Assembly (NCBI GenBank): GCA_022885665.1
Contig: JAGQDJ010000023.1
Span: 558,001-622,000 of the forward strand
DNA length: 64,000 nucleotides
Source of the DNA: Triops longicaudatus
Lineage: Eukaryota; Arthropoda; Branchiopoda; Notostraca; Triopsidae
Direction: 5' to 3'
Positions 22,266 through 34,212 of this stretch are shown piece by piece. Numbering within the stretch: position 1 is the first letter of the stretch; each line of letters starts with the position of its first letter. The notes below the pieces were generated by a model. The model had not been told where the DNA came from. It did no database searches and was given only the letters and a program-made list of their open reading frames with translations. Made by a program: the position numbers and the translations under genes.

Positions 22266-23250
22266 CTAGTTCCAACGTTTCCGTAGAATATCAACCTGAG
22301 CAGTTTCTCCTGGATGTTGACCGTTGACAATGACTACAATACCGTCGGGCAAGATAAACTTGTGCAAATCGTGCAAAAGAGCTTTGGAATCAAACTCTGC
22401 TGAGAGCTTCACAATAGCACAACCAAAACTGCCAATGGACGACGGCAGTGATTCGGGGTTCTCGTCAATGAGGGTTACTCGTCTTTTGTCCTGGAGAGAC
22501 AAAGTGAAATGAGCTTCTAGCTTCTACTTCAAACTTCACGAGTTACCAAATGAAACGGAAGATTGGCAACGAAAACTCTGGGGTCGCCTTGATCTTTCAC
22601 CAAGGAATACAAAACTTTTCCTTGCTCTTTTAGCTGCACAGCTGTAAAACGGAGGTAGTGATCAGGTTCGATGCCAACAACTTGCCTAAAATGCCTTGTT
22701 AGACGAAACGTAAGGCCTCCTACACCACAAGGAATGTCCAATACACGTTCCTGAAGGTCAGGCTAGATAAACAAACAATATTATTGTTCATACGGAGGGT
22801 AAAACAAATTTTTTTAAAAAAAATACTTTTCCTATGCACTCTTGAGTACACAGAACAGCGACGTATTCTTCAAACCGTAGCGCCAAAGGCGTTATGCCCT
22901 TCGAAAGATTGGGACTTTGGTCTAAGTCTTCCTGACTGGCAAACGCGACGTGTAATTGCTGGGCCACCAATGCTTCACTTTTAGATTTGGCGGTACAGGA
23001 CTTCCGGAGACGATAGAGTTTGTACAAGGAAACTGCAGCAACTCCAGAGCTAAATGCAGCTACTGCGCCCAGAATCAAACTACACGACTTCATGACAATG
23101 TAGGCACATGGCACAATTGTGGAATCAAGACACCCAGCCTGTGATAAAAGAGACGCGTGCTTTAATGTCTTTTGGTACGAAACAACCACTTACACCACAA
23201 GACTTTGTCAAAGCATAAGTCACTACGCATACATCAGGTACACGACGCAT
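22266..23250 (-). CDS. Putative SAM-dependent methyltransferase with N-terminal hydrophobic segment
   Basis: Four exons, 23250-23194, 23138-22827, 22762-22547 and 22490-22266, join in phase 0 to give 269 aa. Residues about 20-60 include a hydrophobic stretch (CSLILGAVAAFSSGVAAVSL) that could be a membrane anchor or targeting signal. A class I methyltransferase core follows: motif I VLDIPCGVGG, the acidic end of strand 2 in VVGIEPD, and a late strand PDGIVVIVNG. The order LKEQGKV..YSLVKDQGD..ANLP...RVTL....LPSSIGSF resembles the C-terminal N-methyltransferase domain of ovothiol synthase OvoA (4-mercaptohistidine type), but divergence is high. Substrate is unknown. The start codon choice, with a 57-nt first exon, is plausible but not certain. 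Confidence 0.72.
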
Positions 23251-24192
23251 AGCTTGTAATACTGAAACACATGCAAATATTAAAAACAAACACATGCGAA
23301 GTTTTCACACACTACAAACACTCGAACACTAAAGTGACAGAGGATATTAACTAAGGATACTCTTGTTACCTGCTTAAATGATAACTCTTAATCCAATTTC
23401 CTGTAAATATCCCCTCAAAAGGTAAAGCACTGTGCCCATCCCATCACGCCAATCACCGCCATATTGATTTCCCATTCAGCCCAACACGCGAACGGCTTCT
23501 AAATGGAATTGCGGCGAATTCAGGGGCTAGTTGAAAAAAAGGTAGTGGAGAGATAAAAAAAAGGAAGAGGCCAGGCGAACGTGCTTGAAGGCGGACCTGA
23601 CGACCTTTTATATTGTGTACTTAAAATGTTGCTTTTGTCTACATGTAGCTTTTACACAATTTAGTTACTTTACAAATACAAAAATGCCAAATTTTGCAAC
23701 ACATATCAGCATATAATGCAGACAGAAAGGCTTGGGTGGAGAACAGACATGAAATTCTGATGAGAGATGACAGCGATCGTCCCGATCAACGGTCACGACT
23801 ACTATCGGGTGTGGGGCCTCAGACATTTTTTGACATCATCATAATTGCAAAGAGAAAGGCATATGTGAGGCTTAATAAGCACGTCCTTTGAAATAACGAT
23901 AAAAAAGGAATAGCAGACTGTAGGCCATCTACGGACGTTTGGATAAAAATGGTTGTTAGCACTCCAAAAGCACACAATGACTTCACGTTTTCTGCCCGTT
24001 TAACCTTGGGCCGCTGAAAGAAACGCGTAAAACGTTAAAAGTCCTCATGCTTGGTGCCTTCTTGGCCCTGGGCGCTTGTCGGGAATCCCGCCCGCGTGAA
24101 GTTTCAGGAGATGGTATCGTTACTTACAAGTTAACGATTATAATAAGAAAAAAGTCCCAACCTCAACTTGTACCGAGGTCTTTTCCGCCACA
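23251..24192. other. Divergent intergenic region upstream of the methyltransferase and peroxidase genes
   Basis: About 0.9 kb separates the methyltransferase start from the peroxidase TATA box. No exon with recognisable similarity is visible. It presumably holds the methyltransferase promoter and the distal regulatory DNA of the peroxidase. Confidence 0.5.
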
Positions 24193-24225
24193 TATAAAAG
24201 AGCTGCCATGGCTTTCTGGCAGTAG
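24193..24225 (+). promoter_or_regulatory. TATA/initiator core promoter of the peroxidase gene
   Basis: TATAAAAG at 24193-24200 is followed by GGCAGTAG with its A at 24221, a spacing of 28 bp. This predicts a 44-nt 5'UTR before the ATG at 24265. The strong TATA box fits a regulated, tissue-specific secreted enzyme. Confidence 0.7.
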
Positions 24226-24264
24226 CGCTTCTCCTCCAGTGAAGCTGCGCATTTCTTAGCAAAA

Positions 24265-27200
24265 ATGCGCTCGTTTTTTATTTCGTTAGTGCTTTCATTA
24301 AGCAGTTTGGACTGCTTCTATACTCAAATTGTCTTTCCCCAACGAAGTAATCCGGGCTGTACTACGCGTAATGGTTCTCCGGGATCCTGCCGACCACTAA
24401 ACGAGTGTTTAAAGGTGTATACGCAAATCGTTGAGCTTCAACAACAACGTTGTCAGATGGGAACCGGTTTACTTGGCGTTTGCTGTCCAAATTCCGGTAT
24501 GGGATATCAAAAGGGCGATCTCCTAATACGTGGTTTCCGAATTAACTCGTTTGTCTTACTTGGTTCTTTCAGGCGGGGGTACTATTAGTGTGCCGGGGAA
24601 CCCCGCAGTGCCGATTCCGCCATTGCAGGCGGAAGATTTGCGAGCCGCTACAAGACAAGCGTTGCAACAGATTCAAGTGCGCGTTCGATTTGAGCAGGAC
24701 TTGTTCACTCGACGCATCATTATTCAACCGGGAACTGCAGCGGAATGGCATCTCCAGTTTTTCCCGACTTCGCCAGCTGCACTGAGCACGGGTTCCAATG
24801 CCCTGCAGGGATTACAAGCGTCTATTAATTTAGTACAAAAGTAGGGGGTGTTTCATAATTAGATAGACTCTGGGCGATTATAAAATGTCCACGTTGACAA
24901 AAGTTTTCTCAAAAAGAAAGATTTTATCATTTTTAATGTTATTACTGCTATTTCTTAGCCATCAACTTACCCCAGAGCAAGGCCGGTTTGCTCTGCCAAC
25001 TTTCAGTTTCCAAAACACGGATATTGCAGCAACATGTCCTCGGAATATCCCGTGTGATAATTCACCTTTCCGCACAATGGATGGTTCGTGTAACAATTTG
25101 CAACGCCCCGAATGGGGCAAAACTAATGAGGCCCTGCAACGCATTCTGCCTCCCAAATATGGCGACGGTAAGAAGTAATGACAAGAAAAAGGAAGGAAAG
25201 GCAAACGTGTTAAAAAGAAGATACAAAGCACTCGCCTTTTCAGTGGTTTCTTTTCTTTTTATTATGCGTCCCGTTTCGAGCTCAATTCAAGGATATGACT
25301 TCAGATTGTCAGTGTAGAAATTTTTCTTTGTCTCCCTAGGTGTGAATAGTCCTCGCTTAGCCGAAAACGGTGCACCCTTACCTTCTGCTAGACTTGTCAG
25401 CTCCACAATCACCTCTTCCCAATCTATCGAGGACCCCAGACTCACGCTTATCGTGATGCAATGGGGACAATTCATTGATCATGATATTACCCATATGCCC
25501 GTCGTGCGAGGTTTGTTGCCCCAAGATCCTCTGACCCTGAAAACTGAAGTACGAATAATCCTGTCATGTTAGGCGTGAACATGAGTGGCATTACGTGCTG
25601 CAGAGATGGCAACCCTATTGATCCCACCGTCAGACATCCAGATTGCTTCGCTATAGAAGTCCCGCCGCAGGACGCCTTTTATGGGCCACAGAATCAGCGT
25701 TGCATGGAATTTGTGCGGTCCTTGCCAGCCGTCCGACCGCAGTGTACCTTCGGACCCCGCGAACAAATGAACCAGGTGACAACATTTTTAGATGGCTCCG
25801 CCGTTTATGGATCTTCCGCCCAAGACGCCAGGGACTTACGAGCCTTCCGAGGCGGCTTGCTACGAGTACAAAACGCCAACGGACGCTCACTCATGCCTCC
25901 CAAGACAGAAGAATGTTCCGATTTCTCTACACAGCGATTCTGTTTTAGAGCAGGTGAATTTATCACAAACTTTATCTCCTTTTTCCTTTTTCCTTTTTTT
26001 TTTAAAAAAAAAGAAAAGTAAACTTTTATTTACAAAACAAGACTGAGACTTTGTATAGTCATGATTTCTTAGAAACACAGAGACTTCACGTAAAGCACTT
26101 TTAGGTGACGGTCGTGCAAATGAACAACCTCAGCTGGCGATGATGCATACCATTTGGGTACGAGAGCATAATCGTATAGCGTCCACATTGCAAGGCTTCA
26201 ATCCACACTGGGATGATGAACGCTTGTACCAAGAAGCTCGACGGATTGTGGCTGCAGAGCTTCAGCACATTACTTACAACGAATTTCTTCCCATATTGTT
26301 AGGTAGATCCAATCATATTGTCTATTTTTGTTACACACGAAGAAGAAATCTTGAGTAACGTCCTCAAATCTAGGGCCTGCCTTTATTGATACGTTTAAGC
26401 TAAGATCCGAGCAAAATGGGTACGCAAATCTGTACGACGGCAACATCAATCCTACAATTACGAACGAATTCGCTACGGCAGCTTTTAGAGTTGGACACAG
26501 TCTTGTTCAGAGTCTTATTAAGTAAAATACCGTGAAAAGCTTGAGAGCAAAATAATTAATGAACATGAGTCTTAGTGGTTTTAGCAACTTTGGAAGACAG
26601 AACTTGCAGTTACAGTTGCATCAGCATCAGTTCCGCCCGTTCGAGTTATACAATCCGTCGGTCTGGGATTCCTTGCTTCGCGGTTTGACACTTCAGCGAC
26701 CGCAAAATCTGGACAATAGCTTCGCGGACGATGTAACTTGCGCATTTTCTCATGGCGCGCATACAGCCTTAATGTGCGGTTTATTCGTAGTTAAAAAACC
26801 ATTTGTTCCAACGCAACGGGCGTTTTGGTATGGATCTCATTGCGCTGAACATTCAAAGAGGTCGGGACCACGGTTTACCTCCCTATAACGATTACCGCGA
26901 AGTGTGCGGCAAGCAAAAAGCTCGCACCTGGGAAGACCTTCAGGACACGATGGATCCCCAAGTGACTAAAAATTTCTGCTCAAAGATGCTTCAAATCTAA
27001 CAGAAATTACGTTAGGTGGTCGCCGCCATGAGGAATATCTACGCCACGGTGGACGACGTGGATTTGTTTATTGGCGCAATTTCCGAGCGAAGAGAAAACG
27101 GAGCTTTGGTGGGTCCCACATTTATTTGCCTTATAGGTGATCAGTTCGCTCGGCTGCGACGGGGTGATCGTTTTTTCTACGAGGAAGGAAACCAGCCACG

Positions 27201-27458
27201 GCCGTTCACTCCAGGCCAATTGCAAACTCTTCGTCAAGTAACTTTAGCACGAGTTCTATGCGACACAGCTGATGACCTCGCATCTGTGCAACGCGACGTT
27301 TTCTTCCAAGCTGACGTCAAGTAATGTCATTATTTTTCTTTTCTTAACCTAACCTCAAACGACACTGTATTTTCCCCTCCAGCAATCCCCGGTTACCTTG
27401 TGCTACCAACGACATACCGCTATTGGACTTATCTCAATGGGCCGAAGCTCGCGGTTAA
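24265..27458 (+). CDS. Secreted animal haem peroxidase with CLIP-like N-terminal domain
   Basis: Eleven exons fit in phase: 24265-24496, 24573-24840, 24959-25167, 25340-25510, 25573-25953, 26105-26302, 26374-26521, 26576-26732, 26791-26961, 27016-27320 and 27383-27458, giving 771 aa. A signal peptide (1-20) precedes a six-cysteine CLIP-like module (about 32-74, ending GVCCPN). The peroxidase domain starts near YRTMDG-type sequence (FRTMDGSCNNLQRPEWG). It carries the distal-His motif QWGQFIDHDIT, the Ca-site region TTFLDGSAVYGSS, the catalytic-Arg motif WVREHNRIA, the proximal His in FRVGHSLV and LDLIALNIQRGRDHG-type sequence. It resembles arthropod chorion/salivary peroxidases, which oxidise substrates with H2O2 in cuticle, eggshell or immunity. 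Intron 4 uses a GTTTGT donor. It is not peroxidasin, since LRR and Ig domains are absent. Confidence 0.93.
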
Positions 27459-27712
27459 TTCCAACTTTACGACTCATCGGTTAACCTTGTTTCCTTAAAT
27501 TGATAAAGTTTTGTAACGAAATACAAGTAATCTGCAAATTTATTTGTGTCCCATGCTTCGAAATCTTCTTATATGTGTTATTCACTCAATCACGCCATCC
27601 ACAACAGGCATACATTTTTTTCCTTTCAGCTTAGGGGTGGGGATGAAAAAAAAAAAAAACTTTAGTTAGTTTCGCTACTCTAAATTTCGGGGAGCTCTCC
27701 TGCTAACCGTCA

Positions 27713-28996
27713 TCAGTAATTATCGTAATCATCTTCCGTTCCTTGCACACTTTGTCCTGATGCACTGGCTTTGTTCATAGACAAGTTTAGTCCATTCGCG
27801 CCAGTGTGGAAACTGGGCACAGACGCCTGAGTTGGGGTGGTCGCCGGCGCCATGGAAGTTGACGTTTCTTGGTAAAAATTGAGAGCTACAGCCTGGTTTG
27901 CCCCCGGCATGCCTATAGGCAGTGGTTGGAAACTGGGTCCTGCAGGCGTGAATGTATTCCATGAAGGAGGTACGTGTGGTCTAGGGTAAGAGTACTCATT
28001 ATAGCCCCAGAAACTTCCATTAAGCTTTGTCAAACTATATCTGCGATCCTTACCGATGAACTTGAGCAGAATCTTTGGAATTTCCCTCCTCGTCATCATC
28101 GTCATCTTCATCGCTGTCATCGTCTTCGTCTTCACTTTCAGTGGTCGTTGATAAGCCACGCTTCGGGGCTGCACCGCGGCCCTGAGAGGGTGTGGCTGCT
28201 TGCGTACGTCTCGGGCGTCCACTATTTATTATTCATAAAACAGACCACTAAGCAATTTCTTAAAAAACGACAGAACGTATAAGCTGACGATTACCGAGGT
28301 CTACCGCGTCCCCTTTGAACAGGGGCCTCGCCCACGGGCGCCGACAGGGGATGCGTTCTTGGAGGGATTCCATAGACACGGGGTGACACGGGGGTCAAAC
28401 TCGAAGGCGTCGGAGGCAAAACGCCGACATGAGGACTCTCTTCACCATCGCCTTGGATATCTGGGACGGAGGCCAGGAGTTCTCTCAGAAAATCGAACCG
28501 ACTCTCTGCCATGACGCATTGCTTTCTACAAAAAATTTCAAATCATATATCCAAAATCTCGTTCGAACACAGAAATAACCTACAAATGCGCGGGACTGAG
28601 AGTTTTAGCGCTGCGAGCCATCGTCACTTGGACTGACTTTTTCAGCAAAGATTCCACGAACAGTTCTAATGCCCTAGGTATGCTTTAGTTAAGGGAAATA
28701 AATGGAATAAGAAGAACGAAAACTTATAACTACAACTCCACATTCACCATGTTTGAAAAAGGATATAGATAATAACTGGGACAGGCGCAGCAACCTTCCC
28801 AACTTCTTCGTCGGTCTGCATTATTTTCTTTATCCTGGCCTGGAACGAAAACATTCAGTGAGTTATTCGTTATGAAAATGTTGAAGATGCCAATGTCATT
28901 CTCGATTATTTTTCAAAAAACAATGACCATTCATAAGAGAGTGGCGTTACTTACAGGAGGGAAACGGGCGTTATACTTTTTCTTCTTGCTTGGCAT
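27713..28996 (-). CDS. DRAP1: Dr1-associated corepressor DRAP1 (NC2-alpha)
   Basis: Six exons, 28996-28955, 28839-28767, 28677-28584, 28525-28295, 28221-28054 and 27980-27713, encode 291 aa. The N-terminus [31 protein letters not shown] is almost identical to the vertebrate protein over its first 31 residues. The histone fold continues through PVPVIISRALELFVESLLKK and AHLKQCV. SRFDFLRELLASVPDIQGDGE closes the conserved part. An AT-hook-like RGRGRPR and a long acidic tract (residues about 172-190) follow, then a Pro/Thr-rich C-terminus ending DDYDNY. With Dr1 (NC2-beta) it forms a histone-fold dimer that clamps TBP on DNA and represses or redirects Pol II initiation. Intron 2 is an AT-AC, U12-type intron. 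The gene is head to head with CDAN1. Confidence 0.95.
28678..28766 (-). other. U12-type AT-AC intron in DRAP1
   Basis: The 89-bp intron begins ATATCCTTTT, a perfect U12 5' splice site, and ends TAC. It has a TCCCTTAACT branch site (28696-28687, one mismatch from the consensus TTCCTTAACT) whose adenosine lies 11-12 nt from the 3' end. Splicing at AT...AC restores IISRALE, identical to the family; no GT-AG alternative does. The intron interrupts the Ser codon of the histone fold in phase 1. Confidence 0.88.
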
Positions 28997-29207
28997 GGTG
29001 AAACAATAATTCTTACTAATTACAGCACACAACAATCACTACACAAATTCTGGCAGAACGGTTTCTATTCAAGTTTCCAAGTATCAAACAAAATATGCAT
29101 CTACACAAACGCGTTGGAAGCTTTCAGCTTCGTAAACGGCGAACTGCGGAAGGGACAAGATGGTTCGGTTCGCTTCCAAAATTCAAAAACAAATTTTCAT
29201 TGCAGGC
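28997..29207. promoter_or_regulatory. Putative bidirectional promoter of DRAP1 and CDAN1
   Basis: Only 211 bp separate the DRAP1 and CDAN1 start codons on opposite strands. No TATA box is seen. A TTTTCATTGCAG acceptor ends at 29205, two bases before the CDAN1 ATG. A GTAAAC donor near 29126 could remove a short 5'UTR intron of CDAN1. Both transcripts must start in this small interval. Confidence 0.6.
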
Positions 29208-32200
29208 ATGGCGCTTGTTTTGGAAATCCTAAAGTCTAGCATAGAAATTGAAACTGTAGAAAAATGGCTTTTAGGCGAGCTGACGTCGACGGTAAAAATC
29301 TTGCCTTCAATTTGTTCAACACTTTCAGTAATTTTCTTGCCTTTCAGGTTGAGGTACCTTTATTTTCTATTGCAGACCGCGTTTTATTCCCAGCACATTT
29401 AAACGACTTTATTAAGCAAGGGACATCAAGGTGAGAACAAGACCTTGCAATAGAAGTATACTTTATTTTATTTGTGTATAGATATGTCAAGAAAGTTAGC
29501 ATCAATGTCCCGAAGACCGCTCAGGTGAAGAAAAAGAGCCAGAAGCCTCATCAGCCGGGGAAATCCCACTCTTTTCAGCCCCACAGTAATGACAAAGGTG
29601 CGCTTTCTCTACATGAAACGAACAAATTCTCTCCGTCTCATCGCTCTCCATCTTTTCACCAGCGGAGCAAGTCGGGTCATCAGCCTGGTAATAAGCCGGC
29701 CCATTCCGAGTTTCAGTTGAAGGATTTTATGCCCTCCGACTCGGCCTTCGCGAAACCTCGAAAAAAAGCTTCCTTGGTGCCTGTTGTTGATCTGCCACCT
29801 GATTTACTGAATGACACCGAATTCCCTCCCATAGGCGCTAGTCGCAAGAAACGCATTAACCCGACGCCCTTGCTCAATGTGCCAGCTTTCCAGAATAACA
29901 CGAAAGATTTCAGTACGGCAGCGAAAAGTGTACCTATCAGTACACCTTTCCGTGAAGCTCAGGAACGGGAGTCACAACATAATTTAGAAGACGAGAGAGC
30001 TCTATTACGCCAAGCTCGAGGAAAACCGCCACCGCAGCTTCCTGTATCACTATCTCCCGTAGTATCGTTCACGTCCGAAGAACCTGTCGCCAGTGTCGAA
30101 TCGTTTTCATGCCCAACGTTCATTAAACCAAGTCTACAGCTCGTTAGCGAGACATCCACATTGGATCGATTAGCCGTACTGTGGGCCACGTGTTTAAAGA
30201 ATAACTTAGTCACGCATTGGTACTCAGAGCTTCAATATTTAATCGAGCTACTTACCACCGTGGATTGCCACGCGTCTCCGGCTCAAGAAACGCTCTTTTC
30301 AAGTATTCATCAAGTCTCGTACTTCGCGGCTGGCACCTTACGACAGCTGGCGGATGACTTAACTCAGTTAGACTCGGCAACGGTACGTTTCTTGGCGGAA
30401 AACTCCCAAGTTGTAGAGTTTGCTCCTCAACTTGTCGACAAATTGGTCCGTCACCTGGCAGTGAGCCAAGAAAATGACGCGACCGACAAAAGTCAGCCAC
30501 AAAACCCACAAGCCCCGGCCTCCGTGCATACGCATGTAGCATTCCAAAGCGACACCGATAACCGTTCAAATTTTCCCTCTGAAGACGGTTTTCGAGCTTT
30601 TCGCAAGCAGCGTGACACATTTTATGCTGTGTGGCGGGAATGGGAAGACAATCATTTGAATCCCGAATGGTCGTTGTCAGAAACGCAGGGACGACGTATC
30701 ACTTACCTCCTCAACCTGTGTCCGGATCCTATTAATCTCTTCCATTTGGCTCGTCTCTTCCAAGCGCAATTAATTGCCACGTGCGGAAGTTGTACAGCAA
30801 TGACAATCGCTTCGCCAATGCAATCCGCTTCCAAAGTACCGGTTAATGAGGACGACCCGTTCTTGTTATCCCTGAAAGAATCCAATCCCGCCAAATTCCG
30901 GCGACTGCAGGAACGTCTCATTAACCCCAGCCATGTCGGAGATACCAACATATTCGGAGTTGCCTTCCCCGGCCACCAAGATTTCTTTCGTCAATTCTTA
31001 CTCGTTACCAATCACGTCGTCTTCGTCGAACAGCTTAAAAACTTGCTCGCCACCACCATTCAAGACTGGGACGAACAAGCCGGGGCCCATGAATGGACAG
31101 AAACGGATGACTATGTCAGCAATAACAGCGTGCGACATCGAGCTTTTACAACGCGATTGCTTTCGTTACGTCTGTTAGCCAAGTTTTTAGGATTTATAAC
31201 TTTTTTACCCTACCAGACCTGCAACACCGTACCGGAAAATGTGGCGCAAACGCAGTTAGCTCTCCGGAAATATGTATGTGAGCTATTATTTTTAACAAGC
31301 CTTGATTCGATATAGAACATCTCCTTATCCCTGCATTTAGGTACACGCGCCCCTGGATGTCGGTCACAAGATCAAGAAAGCGATCGAAAACCAGCAGCTT
31401 TTAATCACGTTACCGTGGGTAGTGATGTTTCTTGCCATGGCGGATGCAGTCTCAGTACGTCTTCCCCTCTACCAGGCTCTTTTTGCCGCTCTCGAGAGCT
31501 GCTATCGTCATCGGTTAAAAGCGCCTTATTTGCCCGCCAACAACGCCTTTTTTCTCAAGCTCGTGGTGAGCTGGTTGTTTGAGCAACCTTACGTAGCGCT
31601 ATCAAAAGGCGGGAAGGCGACTTGGCCTTCTTCCAGTTGTAATGCAGGGAGCCTTCAAGCCTCGCCTTCTTCGGTGGACCAACGATGGCTTATTGATAGT
31701 GCCGTCTTGTATCAGTGTTGCCCATATTTGTATTTTATCAAGGCTTTATTGAAAGATGGCCGGGGTACTGCGGCCGGGAGCAGCAAAGCCGTTGCGGGCA
31801 GTATGGGTCGTAAAATTACTCCTGTAGCTGCCCAGGACTCAGGGAATGGCACTCATCTTTTACCGTCCATTCAGGTATAGTAGCAGCAGGATATTCACAA
31901 AAGCTTTTTTTCTCCTTTTCTGTGGGGAGTATGTTTTAAATTGCAGTAGCTGAAACTGGCCTTCTTAATCTAGACACGCTTGGAGGAAAATTTTTTTTAC
32001 GGACAACCCTCAATCGTGAAGCGTACCGTAGACATGTTGGCAGAGCGGCTGGCTGCAAACATAATCAAGCAAACTCGTATGCAAATTATTCCCAATCTTC
32101 TCCACGCCACGGCTTCAAATCTAACTGAAGTAAGAGAAACTTGGGATAAAAGCAAATGTGAAATAGCCCGCTTGTGATGTGAAAGGGGGTGGGGAATATG

Positions 32201-33792
32201 AAAAAAGTAACTTAGTTTTGTTGTCGATATTTGGCAGGAAGATGGAACTCAGTCTTGTGTAAAATTATGCGAGGTCGTTGGAAACGAAATGGAATCGTTA
32301 ATAAGCTCCTATGGTTCAGCTCGAGAGGCGGCCCTCAGCGCGCTCTTACCCTACGACACCAGTCCCGCCGTGCTTGCAGCGTGCCAGCCCATCACTCACC
32401 GATTATGTAGGGACAAGTGCCATCAGTGGTTCAAATCGGAGATCACGCCAGGTTAGAGTAACTCGCCGTGTCATCGTCACCCGAGCTTTAACCGTGTTCA
32501 TTTTCCCGGGTTTTGCCTTCGTTATTAGGTTGGTTTGAAGCCGAGCTGAACGCGTGTCGAGCTAAACTAGGCAAAGACAGCAAGACAACTAATTTCACAG
32601 CGGACGAAGGCGCTCCTAGCGAAACTCACAGCGCGGACAATGCGACGTCCCCCACGCTACTCCTGATTCGATTAAGAGTAACTTATCCTATCTACTCCTT
32701 TCATCCCTTTCAAGCGTTCGCTCTCATTTTTAGATTTTTTCGGTTCTCACTTTTTTCTATTCTTTCAAGTGAAAGCTTAGAGGCATCAGTTTCTTTAACC
32801 GTTTTCTCTCTTCTGCCCTTGTTTAGGATTGCGTTGGAGGGATTATTCAAGGCGAAACTATTCCAAGCGAAAAAGAAGTGTTGGACTTAGTGGCTGACGT
32901 CACCCCAGCTTTGAGTCAACGTGTATTGTTGCTGCCGTTAGTTGAAAAGCAGATTTTTAATCTTACTTTTGAGCTTCTGACGACGTTAAGTAAGTACTGA
33001 TAGTTTTCGTACAACAGAAATTGAGCAACTGGTCAGGAAATCGGCCTGAGCTACGTTTGCGAGTTTGGTCTTACGGCTGGAAATAGGTTGGCAAACTCTT
33101 CGATGAATATAACATATCCGGGAGTCTTTCCGCAGTGTAATATGGTCGAAAATTACTCTTTGATTTCGCCCGTATTCCTACCTATGTTTTGACGTCGATA
33201 AAGCCAGAAGCTCTCGATAAACATATTTGCTGTAACTGGATAGTTTTCGGCTGATGCTCATGATTTTGTGCTTTTCAAGTCTGTTTCTTACCGGATTTGG
33301 CGAGTAACGAGCTTGCGGATCAGTTGGTGGGGCTTTGGGTCACAAATCTGCCGAAAGAGTCGTCTTCCAGTTCGAACAGCGCTCCTTCTCCGTTCGTGGT
33401 CTTTAGCCCTCGGCAAATGCTACTTCTGAGTCAGTCCCCTGAACCTCGACTAACGTGGTCTCGTTGGACTCGTTTGGTCACATCGCTCGTGAAGGCGCAA
33501 TTACTTACGCCGGCCGAATTAGAGACCCAGTGCTTGGGCGTCATTCGGCAGGAATGGCCATCAGTAAGGATACTTGATTGTGCTGTTTTTCTTCGTATCA
33601 GAGTCCTTCAAACCCATTCCGCTCTTGGTACTTTTGCAGGCGTTGCTCAGGCGTTTGGCGGCGTGCCTTCAAGATTTCGTCGATTGGCAAAATGCTTCGC
33701 GTGCTACTGGGGCGCAATCCACCGACGAATCCGAATGTGTACAGTTGATTGACTGGTTAGCATGGTTTTTTATGGAAGTGGACAATGCCTGA
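29208..33792 (+). CDS. CDAN1: Codanin-1 (CDAN1), ASF1-binding regulator of histone supply
   Basis: Ten exons in phase: 29208-29291, 29348-29430, 29482-31273, 31341-31874, 31974-32129, 32238-32451, 32529-32677, 32827-32989, 33280-33563 and 33640-33792, giving 1203 aa (human 1227). The start MALVLEILKSSIEIETVEKWL matches human MAAVLESLL...VVRWI; an in-frame ATG 48 nt upstream precedes a likely acceptor. The conserved EFPPIG...KKRINPTP motif near residue 180 is the ASF1-binding B-domain-like element. Further conserved blocks are FQSDTDNRSNF, FRKQRDTFYAVWREWED, LRLLAKFLGFITFLPY, LYQCCPYL, MGRKITP and NQPSIVKRTVDMLAERL-type sequence. Human codanin-1 sequesters ASF1 in the cytoplasm with CDIN1, limiting histone deposition, and is mutated in dyserythropoietic anaemia I. 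Its presence here fits the ancient, general function. Confidence 0.95.
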
Positions 33793-34185
33793 TATATCCA
33801 TATAATACACTAAAACTTTTGAAATCAAATAACGGGTTGCCATTTTGTTTACTTTTTCTTGGCGAAATTAAAGTTCAAGCCCTTCCATTTCTGCGTCGAC
33901 ATACAGCAGAGCTCTCTTGTTCAGTCTTGCTTTTAAGCAACCGTAATTTTAGCTTGAATTTGACAAGCGAGCCCGTATTCCTTCGCCATTCTCGGGATAA
34001 GCCTATGCATAGATATTTAAAGCCAGTCATTGTTTGCACTTCGAGACATGCTCTGTTATGTATAGAGTGAAACTAAGAAAATGACAAAGAATTGTAAATG
34101 AAGATAGAGGCAACCAGCCTAGATATTTTATGTTGCATGTACACAAAGCCTTTATAGTTTAATACCTATCGTCGCTATCTGTATA

Positions 34186-34212
34186 CAGTGGAACCTGCAT
34201 AATTGCAAGGGT
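34186..34212 (+). repeat. Terminal-inverted-repeat-like end of a pogo/Tigger-type element
   Basis: The dinucleotide TA is followed by CAGTGGAACCTGCATAATTG, matching the general form CAGT-G-AACC of Tigger/pogo ends with their TA target site. The opposite end could not be located, so this may be a truncated or very decayed copy. Confidence 0.4.

Noticed and set aside
32990..33279. CDAN1 intron 8 with two hairpins (GAGTTTG/CAAACTC and TATGTTT/AAACATA) as an H/ACA snoRNA
   Set aside because: The hairpins are too short and the H and ACA boxes are not correctly placed relative to them; no convincing pseudouridylation pocket.
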